From Bacteroidaceae bacterium (GTDB lineage Bacteria; Bacteroidota; Bacteroidia; Bacteroidales; Bacteroidaceae), in the NCBI GenBank assembly GCA_017560125.1, contig JAFYOS010000006.1, positions 1-64,000 on the forward strand: DNA of 64,000 nt. Reading direction: 5' to 3'. A program made the translations under genes and the position numbers. Every line of letters begins with the position of its first letter. The stretch's first letter is position 1. Shown here in pieces: positions 1 through 6,194 of the stretch. Under the pieces are notes generated by a model. The model ran no database searches. It was given only the letters and a program-made list of their open reading frames with translations, and was not told where the DNA came from.

Positions 1-140
<140 letters not shown>

Positions 141-318
141 TTAATTTTTATTTATAAATAAAAGGTTAGAAATGTTTCTCACTATTTATCCGCAATTACA
201 ATAATGAGCGCTGCTGCATGCAACCAAAATTGTTGCTATTGCCATGGAAAATAGTACAAATTTCACCGTTTTCATACATTACTCATTAAATTGCGATGCA
301 AATTTACAAAAATGTTTT

Positions 319-326
319 TATATTTG
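319..326 (+). promoter_or_regulatory. mscL promoter, -7 box TATATTTG
   Basis: TATATTTG fits the Bacteroidota -7 consensus TAnnTTTG. A TTG at 291-293 lies 25 bases upstream, somewhat farther than the usual 19-21. Transcription would start near 333, about 24 bases before the GTG start of mscL. This argues against translation beginning upstream at 291. Confidence 0.6.
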
Positions 327-356
327 CGACAAATATTAATCTTAAATAACAAAAAA

Positions 357-806
357 GTGAGTAAAAGTAGTTTTATTTCCGATTTTAAGAAGTTTGCAAT
401 GAAGGGCAATGTTATCGATATGGCTGTCGGTGTTATCATCGGTGGTGCTTTCGGTAAAATTGTTACCTCTGTAGTTAATGACATCATCATGCCTCCCATC
501 GGTGTTTTGGTAGGTGGTATGAACTTCAAGGACCTGAAGCTTGTCATCAAGCCCGAAATCCTTGGCGCCGACGGTGCTGTTGAGCAGGCTGCCGTTACTC
601 TTAACTATGGTAACTTCTTGCAGCAGACTTTCGATTTCTTGATTATTGCATTCTCTATTTTTGTTGTGATTCGTGTTATTACAAACCTCACCAAGAAGAA
701 AGAGCAAGAGGCTGCTGCAGCACCCGCTCCTGCTCCTGCTCCCGAGCCCTCGGCCGAGGAGAAACTGTTGACCGAAATACGCGACCTTCTCAAGGAGAAA
801 AAATAA
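357..806 (+). CDS. mscL: Large-conductance mechanosensitive channel MscL
   Basis: A 149-residue inner-membrane channel that opens under membrane tension to release solutes in hypo-osmotic shock; the family forms homopentamers. The signature [20 protein letters not shown] covers the N-terminal helix and the start of TM1, with glycines at the pore constriction. TM2 is around [13 protein letters not shown], followed by a charged cytoplasmic helix ([16 protein letters not shown]). An Ala-Pro-rich linker ([13 protein letters not shown]) between TM2 and that helix is longer than in E. coli MscL. I chose the GTG at 357 because family homology begins there and a promoter box lies just upstream at 319-326. 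A strong terminator follows at 835-880, so it is probably a single-gene unit. Confidence 0.93.
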   Translation: MSKSSFISDFKKFAMKGNVIDMAVGVIIGGAFGKIVTSVVNDIIMPPIGVLVGGMNFKDLKLVIKPEILGADGAVEQAAVTLNYGNFLQQTFDFLIIAFSIFVVIRVITNLTKKKEQEAAAAPAPAPAPEPSAEEKLLTEIRDLLKEKK

Positions 807-834
807 TGCAATAACTATTCGGATGAAGTAAGAT

Positions 835-880
835 AATGCAGACGCTATATAAACAATGTTTATGCGTCTGCATTTTGTTT
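835..880 (+). terminator. Rho-independent terminator after mscL
   Basis: The arms AATGCAGACGC (835-845) and GCGTCTGCATT (864-874) pair perfectly. The loop region contains a second inner pairing (ATAAAC with GTTTAT), and a T-rich tail follows. Confidence 0.85.
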
Positions 881-892
881 ATAGGGTAGTGG

Positions 893-971
893 TCTTCGAA
901 GATATCGTGCACTCGCTGTGTAAAATATTCAAGCAAGCTTGATATTATTCCGCTCGTTTGTGTTATCTTTG
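893..971 (+). promoter_or_regulatory. Upstream module of guaA, shared with fhs
   Basis: About 79 bases closely matching 6051-6128 upstream of fhs. Shared blocks in order are TCGAAGAT, TGCACTCGCTGTG, a short hairpin, CGCTCGTTTGTGT and the -7 box TATCTTTG (964-971). The hairpin here is TCAAG-CAAG-CTTGA (929-942). The fhs copy has TGAAG-CAAG-CTTCA, so the stem is conserved through a paired base change. The block ends at the promoter box and so lies mainly upstream of the transcript, which suggests a DNA-level operator or a dispersed intergenic repeat rather than a riboswitch. Confidence 0.6.
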
Positions 972-1210
972 CAACGTGAAAGGATATCCTCGGGAGTGTC
1001 CCGTCGGTTTCGCAAATAGTAAAAAAGCAAGGTATGCAACGAATCATCTCAGGTGAATTCGATATTCGAACAGCAAGGCTCATGACAAGTACCATTCATG
1101 AGTCGGTGAAATCTTGCGAAATTCTCTACCCCGACCCCTTCCCATAGATTCATGTTTCAACAGCGTGAACAACCCCCGATTAAAAACAAATTAAATACAT
1201 TATAATAGGT
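972..1210 (+). other. Long untranslated leader of guaA
   Basis: About 235 bases separate the TATCTTTG box from the guaA ATG. No convincing gene is present. A reverse-strand reading frame of about 100 codons crosses this stretch but also runs through the mscL terminator and has no family features. No purine riboswitch core was recognised. Confidence 0.4.
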
Positions 1211-2518
1211 ATGAAACAAGACATGATTGTTATTTTGGATCTTGGCAGCCACGAGAATACCGTAGTAGCCAGAGCCATTCGTGCATTAGGAGTATATAGC
1301 GAGATTTATCCTCACGATATCACCGCAGAGGAGCTCAAAGCTCTCCCCAATGTAAAAGGTGTAATCATCAACGGAGGTCCCAACAACGTAATCGACGGCG
1401 TTGAGATCGATGTATGTCCCGAAATATACAGCGCAGGTTACCCTGTTATGGCTGCCGGCCACGACAAGGCACAGTGCGAGGTGAAGCTTGCTCAGTTCGG
1501 CAACGACGAAGAGGCTGTGAAAGAGGCTGTGAAATCGTTCGTGTTCGATACTTGCAAAGCCGAGACAAACTGGAATATGAAAAACTTCGTCAACGACCAG
1601 GTAGAGCTCATCCGTCGTCAGGTGGGTGACAAAAAGGTCCTTCTTGCTCTCTCGGGTGGCGTTGACAGTTCAGTGGTAGCAGCCCTGTTGCTCAAAGCCA
1701 TTGGTAACAACCTCGTTTGCGTTCACGTGAACCACGGACTCATGCGTAAGGGCGAGTCAGAGGCTGTTGTCGAGGTATTCCGCAACCAGCTTTGCGCCAA
1801 CCTTGTATATGTAGATGCAACCGACCGTTTCCTTGGCAAGCTCGAAAACGTAGCCGATCCCGAGCAGAAGCGTAAGATCATCGGTGGAGAGTTCATCCGC
1901 GTCTTCGAAGAGGAGGCACGCAAGCTCGACGGTATCGACTTCCTCGGTCAGGGAACCATCTACCCCGACATCGTAGAGAGCGGTACAAAGACGGCCAAGA
2001 TGGTGAAATCGCACCACAACGTAGGCGGTCTGCCCGAGGATATGCAGTTTGAGCTCGTTGAGCCCATCCGTCAGCTCTTCAAGGACGAGGTACGCGCTTG
2101 CGGTCTCGAGCTCGGCCTTCCCTACGAAATGGTATATCGCCAGCCCTTCCCCGGCCCCGGTCTTGGTGTACGTTGCCTTGGCGCAATCACACGCGACCGC
2201 CTCGAGGCAGTGCGCGAGTCGGATGCCATCCTGCGCGAGGAATTTGCACTTGCCGGCCTCGACAAGAAGGTATGGCAGTACTTCACCGTAGTGCCCGATT
2301 TCAAATCGGTAGGTGTACGCGACAACGCTCGCTCATACGATTGGCCCGTAATCATCCGCGCCGTGAACACTATCGACGCAATGACAGCCTCTATCGAGCC
2401 TGTTGAGTGGTCAATACTTATGAAGATTACCGACCGCATACTCAATGAGGTTAAGAACGTCAACCGAGTATGTTACGATATGTCACCGAAGCCCAACGCA
2501 ACAATTGAGTGGGAATAA
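1211..2518 (+). CDS. guaA: GMP synthase with degenerate glutaminase domain
   Basis: Makes GMP from XMP, ATP and an ammonia donor, the last step of guanine nucleotide synthesis in the cytosol. At 435 residues it is roughly 75-90 shorter than the usual 510-525, and the loss is at the N-terminus. The class I amidotransferase fold begins normally (DLGSHENTVVARAIRALGVY, then IINGGPNNV). But where the family has the catalytic Cys motif GICYG this protein reads YPVMAAGHDKAQ, and the later His-Glu motif (FHPE) is absent. The ATP-pyrophosphatase domain is intact: P-loop LALSGGVDSS near residues 145-154, HVNHGLMRKGE, YPDIVESG, then the dimerisation domain with FPGPGLGVRCLG and a complete IEWE end. I infer that the synthetase is active but depends on free ammonia or a separate glutaminase. 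A full-length paralogue elsewhere is possible. Confidence 0.9.
   Translation: MKQDMIVILDLGSHENTVVARAIRALGVYSEIYPHDITAEELKALPNVKGVIINGGPNNVIDGVEIDVCPEIYSAGYPVMAAGHDKAQCEVKLAQFGNDEEAVKEAVKSFVFDTCKAETNWNMKNFVNDQVELIRRQVGDKKVLLALSGGVDSSVVAALLLKAIGNNLVCVHVNHGLMRKGESEAVVEVFRNQLCANLVYVDATDRFLGKLENVADPEQKRKIIGGEFIRVFEEEARKLDGIDFLGQGTIYPDIVESGTKTAKMVKSHHNVGGLPEDMQFELVEPIRQLFKDEVRACGLELGLPYEMVYRQPFPGPGLGVRCLGAITRDRLEAVRESDAILREEFALAGLDKKVWQYFTVVPDFKSVGVRDNARSYDWPVIIRAVNTIDAMTASIEPVEWSILMKITDRILNEVKNVNRVCYDMSPKPNATIEWE
2505..2518 (+). repeat. Left copy of 14-bp attachment-like direct repeat (guaA end)
   Basis: TTGAGTGGGAATAA encodes the last guaA codons plus the stop codon. It recurs exactly at 3499-3512. 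The bases on either side of the two copies differ, so the match is a discrete 14-bp unit, as expected for a site-specific recombination core. Confidence 0.65.
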
Positions 2519-2543
2519 TTTTTGCCGATTTTAGGCAAAAATT
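2517..2543 (+). other. Perfect hairpin at the guaA stop codon
   Basis: AATTTTTGCC (2517-2526) pairs with GGCAAAAATT (2534-2543). The left arm begins in the TAA stop codon. There is no T-tract after the right arm, so it is a weak terminator candidate; it may instead be an element-end structure. Confidence 0.45.
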
Positions 2544-2644
2544 ATCGACAAGGTGAGCAGCAAAATGTCGCACGAAGCGTGGATGCAATTCACGCCGTGC
2601 AGGTTGCAAAAAGCGAGACTTGTCAATAATAATCAATAAATTAC

Positions 2645-2682
2645 AAGCAGCATCAGCGCAATGTGCCGATGCTGCTTCTTTT
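2645..2682 (+). terminator. Rho-independent terminator, present end of the guaA transcript
   Basis: AAGCAGCATC (2645-2654) pairs with GATGCTGCTT (2668-2677), followed by TCTTTTAT. It lies inside the inserted element and could replace the displaced native guaA terminator at 3504-3547. Confidence 0.75.
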
Positions 2683-2765
2683 ATATTGACCGATAAACTA
2701 TATTAACAAGAAAGCGCTATTGATTTGTTAAAAATTATAATTTGACACCACTTTTTGACACCAGT

Positions 2766-3002
2766 ATAGCATACATCGTTTATAGGCTCAATTCGGGGCG
2801 CGATAGTTACATTGCCAACGGAGGAAAGTTAGGTCGCAGGAAAGGCTCTACAAAGCCCATAGAGCGCAAAAAAGAGGAATACAAAGAGGTTATTTCACTC
2901 TTGAAGCGTGGTTATTTTGTACGAAACACAGCGAAACTTTCAAATGTAAGCATTAGCACTGTGCAAAGGGTAAAGAGAGAGTTTTGTTTACAGCAGATAT
3001 GA
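2766..3002 (+). pseudogene. Serine recombinase/resolvase, C-terminal HTH remnant
   Basis: The frame encodes GRDSYIANGGKLGRRKGSTK, KKEEYKEVISLLKRGYFVRN and TAKLSNVSISTVQRVKREF. This is the linker and helix-turn-helix DNA-binding tail of small serine resolvases common on Bacteroides mobile elements. The roughly 120-residue catalytic domain with the nucleophile Ser and its Arg cluster is missing, and the frame has no ATG near its 5' end, where it runs straight into the GACACCA repeats. I read it as a truncated remnant of the enzyme that once moved this element. Expression as a DNA-binding fragment from a non-ATG start cannot be excluded. Confidence 0.7.
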
Positions 3003-3057
3003 AACAAAAACACTCTCTAACAAATCAATTTATCTAACACGCTAAAATCTAAACATA

Positions 3058-3297
3058 TTAAATATTTTTCGTTATTGCAACATACTTAGACAGTTTTATT
3101 CCTTTTCTTATTTCTGTCGCATATGTCGTACCTTTCAAAGAAGAATACTCTACAATATCTTCAGGTCTTATATTATTTTCTTTTATAACATCTGCAAATT
3201 TAATTCCAAAACACTGCACAAGAGCATTACACTCTTTTCGTTGTTTACCAATTTCATAGTGACGTTCCAATTCCTTGGATAATTCTTGCAATAACAT
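3058..3297 (-). CDS. Small hypothetical protein carried by the element
   Basis: A 79-residue protein of unrecognised family. It starts MLLQELSKELERHYEIGKQR, has a single Cys pair spaced ten residues apart (ECNALVQCFG), and its second half is basic and aliphatic (TEIRKGIKLSKYVAITKNI). The first half looks helical and amphipathic. There is no signal peptide or membrane segment. Its reality is supported by a good promoter just upstream (reverse TAACTTTG at 3320-3327 with TTG 18 bases further up). The size and the layout IRPEDIVEYSSLKGTTYATE would fit a small DNA-binding protein, but this is only a guess. Confidence 0.55.
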   Translation of the reverse strand: MLLQELSKELERHYEIGKQRKECNALVQCFGIKFADVIKENNIRPEDIVEYSSLKGTTYATEIRKGIKLSKYVAITKNI

Positions 3298-3319
3298 AAC
3301 TCTATAAATTTATTATAAA

Positions 3320-3348
3320 CAAAGTTACTACTATTTTTTTGATTGCAA
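3320..3348 (-). promoter_or_regulatory. Promoter of the small element gene
   Basis: On the reverse strand TAACTTTG (3320-3327) matches TAnnTTTG and is preceded by TTG (3346-3348) with an 18-base spacer. The leader is about 15 bases. Confidence 0.6.
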
Positions 3349-3498
3349 CAATTTTAGACACCATATTTTCAACTCGTTAATAATTATAACTATTTCGACA
3401 CCAGTCTTTGACACCAGTTTGCTAAATCAAAGGCAAAATTTTGAGTTAAAGTATTGATAATAAAGTTAAAATATTTAACCAAAATTTAACTGTTCTAG

Positions 3499-3512
3499 TT
3501 GAGTGGGAATAA
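3499..3512 (+). repeat. Right copy of 14-bp attachment-like direct repeat
   Basis: TTGAGTGGGAATAA, identical to the guaA 3' end at 2505-2518. Its last nine bases form the base of the long hairpin at 3504-3547. Confidence 0.65.
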
Positions 3513-3547
3513 AAAAAGGAGCCTCCGGGCTCCTTTTTTTATTCCCA
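3504..3547. terminator. Displaced native guaA terminator, bidirectional
   Basis: An exceptionally long perfect hairpin. The arm TGGGAATAAAAAAAGGAGCC pairs with the arm ending CTCCTTTTTTTATTCCCA around a three-base loop, with A and T tracts suited to both strands. Because its base is the guaA-end repeat, this is probably where guaA transcription ended before the insertion. Confidence 0.85.
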
Positions 3548-3638
3548 TAGAGCATATTGCAGAGCCATCGGTCACGCCACAAACGCTACAACCAAGCAAG
3601 AAAAAGTGATTAAAATCAGTATATTCGACTATATTCAC

Positions 3639-3646
3639 TATATTTG
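3639..3646 (+). promoter_or_regulatory. Promoter of the DUF4359-like gene
   Basis: TATATTTG matches TAnnTTTG and lies about 35 bases upstream of the ATG at 3682. No clear TTG lies at the usual distance. Confidence 0.55.
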
Positions 3647-3681
3647 CGATAGATTCATTAACTTAATAAAACTGCAATATC

Positions 3682-4038
3682 ATGAGAAATTTTTTACTGA
3701 CAATTCTGATTATAATATCTATAGCAGGCGTGTGCGTAATATCTTGCCCAAAACACGAAGAGCATTCGAAAGCAATAACGCAAGAAATAAACAATGTCAT
3801 TGATAGTGAATTTTCAAAAGAGGAGGAAAGCGACAACGCGGTTGCTGTTGTTGCATCGACCTTGTGTTCGACACTCTCGGGATTCATAATAGACAAGATG
3901 TTGTCGGTGGATAATTACTTTTTATTCAGTGTCGGCAAAATCACCCTTGAAGGAGAGAAAAAAATCGTTTCGATAGGTGTACTCAATCATGTATTTACCG
4001 ACTTGGGCGAATATGTTAAAGAAGAATTTTCAAAATAG
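3682..4038 (+). CDS. DUF4359-like small exported or membrane protein
   Basis: A 118-residue protein with an N-terminal hydrophobic helix (FLLTILIIISIAGVCVI) followed by CPKHEEHSKAI, an acidic helical stretch, and a C-terminal part reading VDNYFLFSVGKITLEGEKK and SIGVLNHVFTDLGEYV. The layout (signal anchor, CPxxxxH, then DNYxxxSxGK and a GxxxHVF motif) resembles DUF4359 proteins of Bacteroidota, whose role is not established. The Cys after the hydrophobic segment is not in a clear lipobox, so anchoring through the helix is more likely. The next gene starts 68 bases downstream without a terminator, so the two may be co-transcribed. Confidence 0.65.
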   Translation: MRNFLLTILIIISIAGVCVISCPKHEEHSKAITQEINNVIDSEFSKEEESDNAVAVVASTLCSTLSGFIIDKMLSVDNYFLFSVGKITLEGEKKIVSIGVLNHVFTDLGEYVKEEFSK

Positions 4039-4106
4039 TAAAAATAGGGTATTGCTGTATTATTTATCCCAACGCTGTAACTAGTATTTTTGAAACAATA
4101 TTCCAT

Positions 4107-5390
4107 ATGAAAAAAGATGCTATAATTCTTCCAAGGCCTTTGAAAAGTTACTTTTTCATGGGATGTACAGAGTGGAATGATATTGACAACAATGAGCGCT
4201 TTATCGACCTTGCGTATGCGTTTAGTAATGGGTTCGACCTTGTAAAATGTATAGATGAATACATTTGCGACGGTGGCTCCATGGGTTACGATGATGTAAA
4301 GAGTGCGTTGTGTTATTTGATTGCCAATCTTCGTTACAGCAAAAGTCGTTCGAAAGATATTGAATTGACTGAAATTGTGCTTGCGGATAATCTGGAGTTC
4401 AGGGGATTGGCAGAGCTGTTTAGGGTGGAATTGTTGATAAGGTTTTCGTATAGCGATGGTGAAAATAATAAACCTCTATTCTTGCAAAAATTTATAACCG
4501 GCGAGCCTGTTGCTTTATATTTAGATAAGCATAAGAAGGATGCAAATAGCATTAAGGAAATAATTTGCAATCCTACCGGGTATAAGAAAGTAAGCGAAGC
4601 GTGGTTGAAGGAGAATAACCCATGGAAATCGCTTGCTCCATCGTATCAGGGCTTCGATCTGTATTCGACAACAAGGGATTTTGTTGTTGATGACGATAGG
4701 GCTTTGTTGGAATTGTATAACACGACTAAAACGGCAGAAAATCACAAATATCATCTTGAAATTCCGGCAGAGCCGTGGCAGGGCAATCCATTGAAAGCTA
4801 GGATAATAATTCTCAGCCTTAATCCTGGTTGGGAAGAGGAGTACAACATGCGTGTAGCTTTGGATTTTAAGGAGAAAGGAAAAGGACGTATCGCAGAAGA
4901 AATTTTCATGGAGAAGCAAAGGACATTGCTTTTCAAGGCTGAAGGCTTTTTCCCTCGTCATCAGGAAACGGCGGATGCAATAAGCTTGTTGGGTGCGAAT
5001 TATTGGCGTGGGGATGATAAGAAAGAGGGCCGCCTCCTGCCGTTGAAACCCAATGGCATGGACGATTTTGAATTCTATAAGAAATTTGCCGTGGTGCAAT
5101 ATTGTGCCTATACATCCAAAAATTATGGCGGTGGATTTAATAAAGGAGAATATCTGCCTACTCAGAAATTCACCAAAGAACTAATCCGTTATATAGCCTA
5201 TAACCGTCCCGAAGTGAAGTTCGTAATTCTTCGTGCCGAAAATAAATGGAAATCCCTTCTTGACGCCGATGTATGGTACAAGATGTTGCCAAACACCATT
5301 ATATCTAAGCATTATAGGGTACAACGTATTACTAGGGGAAACCTTGGAGATGAGGCATTTGAAGAACTGAAGAGGGTGGTTGTGGAGTGA
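4107..5390 (+). CDS. Unrecognised 427-residue protein with a GNP...LNPG motif
   Basis: No family is firmly recognised. The N-terminal half (about 1-205) is charged and helical. The C-terminal half contains EPWQGNPLKARIIILSLNPG around residues 220-240, then PLKPN, a Tyr-rich CAYTSKNYGGG segment and VKFVILRAENKWKSLL near the end. A GNP followed by a beta-strand ending LNPG, and a later strand before a catalytic-like loop, recalls proteins with a uracil-DNA-glycosylase-like fold; this is inference only. There is no signal peptide or membrane helix, so it is cytosolic. Its place beside an integration site, and AT-richer sequence than guaA or fhs, suggest accessory DNA. Transcription ends at the shared hairpin 5458-5491. 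Confidence 0.55.
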   Translation: MKKDAIILPRPLKSYFFMGCTEWNDIDNNERFIDLAYAFSNGFDLVKCIDEYICDGGSMGYDDVKSALCYLIANLRYSKSRSKDIELTEIVLADNLEFRGLAELFRVELLIRFSYSDGENNKPLFLQKFITGEPVALYLDKHKKDANSIKEIICNPTGYKKVSEAWLKENNPWKSLAPSYQGFDLYSTTRDFVVDDDRALLELYNTTKTAENHKYHLEIPAEPWQGNPLKARIIILSLNPGWEEEYNMRVALDFKEKGKGRIAEEIFMEKQRTLLFKAEGFFPRHQETADAISLLGANYWRGDDKKEGRLLPLKPNGMDDFEFYKKFAVVQYCAYTSKNYGGGFNKGEYLPTQKFTKELIRYIAYNRPEVKFVILRAENKWKSLLDADVWYKMLPNTIISKHYRVQRITRGNLGDEAFEELKRVVVE

Positions 5391-5457
5391 TTTCATCCAT
5401 TTCCTTTCGCACAGTATAGTCGAGCGTCGCAGTTGCATTCTGCATGCTCCCTAAAAT

Positions 5458-5491
5458 AAATCCCAAGAAACCATGCGGTTTCTTGGGATTT
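5458..5491. terminator. Bidirectional terminator between convergent genes
   Basis: AAATCCCAAGAAACC (5458-5472) pairs with GGTTTCTTGGGATTT (5477-5491) around ATGC. It serves the forward gene ending at 5390 and the reverse gene ending at 5510. Confidence 0.85.
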
Positions 5492-5509
5492 AATATGTTG
5501 CGTGGTTGG

Positions 5510-5896
5510 TTACTCGCCTTGGTTTTCTTCGGGGTTCTGAGTGTAGTACTCGTTCCACTCCTTCAGCACTGCCTGCCAATCGACAGCTTCGCCGTCGGCG
5601 ATAGCCTCGGCCTGGCGCACAGCTTCGTCGTGCTGCTTCTTCTCGGCGTAGCGCAGTTTCATGGCCTCTATGGTGGCGTCATCAAGTATCTGTATGCGTC
5701 CGCGGCGTATGCACTCGTCCAAATCCTCGGGGCCGAATGCCTTGCCCTGTATGTTGAAATCGGATATGCTGAACCCGAATACTGTACGCAGTATGTGTCT
5801 GGACATCTTCTGTTGCGAACGGTTGCCGCGCATTTTGCCACCAAGCAATTTGCGTATTACCTTAATCTCGTCCGCTGAAAATTTTTTTCTTCCCAC
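5510..5896 (-). CDS. Conserved hypothetical small basic/acidic protein
   Basis: A 128-residue cytosolic protein. The N-terminus is basic and helical (GRKKFSADEIKVIRKLLGGK, RGNRSQQKMSRHILR), the middle reads FGFSISDFNIQGKAFGPEDL, and the C-terminal third is a charged helix rich in Glu, Ala and Gln. The opening SADEIKVIRKLL followed by a second basic helix suggests a nucleic-acid-binding head, but no known domain is recognised. It is convergent with the preceding accessory gene and divergent from fhs. A near-consensus reverse box, TATCTTCG (5927-5934), lies just upstream of the ATG at 5896. Confidence 0.7.
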   Translation of the reverse strand: MGRKKFSADEIKVIRKLLGGKMRGNRSQQKMSRHILRTVFGFSISDFNIQGKAFGPEDLDECIRRGRIQILDDATIEAMKLRYAEKKQHDEAVRQAEAIADGEAVDWQAVLKEWNEYYTQNPEENQGE

Positions 5897-6050
5897 GATT
5901 GTTCCTTTTTTAATTTTGTGCGAAGATAGTAAAAAACGCCGTTTGCCACACTATGCCGGCGTTATTATTTCGGTGGCTCGCATGCGGACTGTAAAATAAA
6001 AGTGCTTTTTATGCGGTTTCTCGCTCGTTTGTATCTCTCTTTGAGATAAA

Positions 6051-6128
6051 TCTCGAAGATTTTCTGCACTCGCTGTGAAAAATATTGAAGCAAGCTTCAT
6101 ATTCTTCGCTCGTTTGTGTGTATCTTTG
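6051..6128 (+). promoter_or_regulatory. Upstream module of fhs, second copy
   Basis: Second copy of the block at 893-971, ending in the -7 box TATCTTTG (6121-6128) that gives fhs a leader of about 60 bases. The hairpin here is TGAAG-CAAG-CTTCA (6086-6099). A partial copy of only the right end (CGCTCGTTTGTATCTC) lies just upstream at 6022-6037, hinting at a tandem arrangement. Confidence 0.6.
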
Positions 6129-6194
6129 CCATTGATATTGCGGTGGGTGACCATCGATGTCTGTTTGCTTGAAAACATAAACACAATATAAACC

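Larger units (their letters stand above)
2741..3416. repeat. Paired GACACCA repeats bracketing the resolvase remnant
   Basis: GACACCA occurs at 2744-2750 and 2757-2763, and again at 3397-3403 and 3410-3416. In both places the two copies are spaced 13 bases apart, and the stretch ATTATAA lies just upstream. A further single copy is at 3357-3363. They flank the resolvase remnant and the small reverse gene, and could be recombinase binding sites or the ends of a nested insertion. Confidence 0.45.
2505..3512. mobile_element. Small decayed integrative element at the guaA 3' end
   Basis: About 1 kb bounded by the 14-bp direct repeat TTGAGTGGGAATAA. Its left copy is the guaA 3' end; its right copy is the base of a long hairpin that looks like the original guaA terminator. 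Inside are a serine-recombinase remnant (2766-3002), a small reverse gene with its own promoter (3058-3297), paired GACACCA repeats near 2744-2763 and 3357-3416, and two hairpins at the left end. The 3' ends of housekeeping genes, guaA among them, are known integration targets. The element has no complete integrase, so it is probably immobile or was moved in trans. Confidence 0.6.

Noticed and set aside
291..356. Upstream extension of MscL from a TTG at 291
   Set aside because: The promoter box at 319-326 and the family N-terminus at GTG 357 place the start downstream.
790..1095. Reverse-strand frame of about 100 codons between mscL and guaA
   Set aside because: It runs through the mscL terminator hairpin and the shared upstream module and shows no domain or promoter; chance frame.
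972..1210. Possible purine riboswitch before guaA
   Set aside because: No conserved core of known purine or other riboswitches could be seen in the leader.
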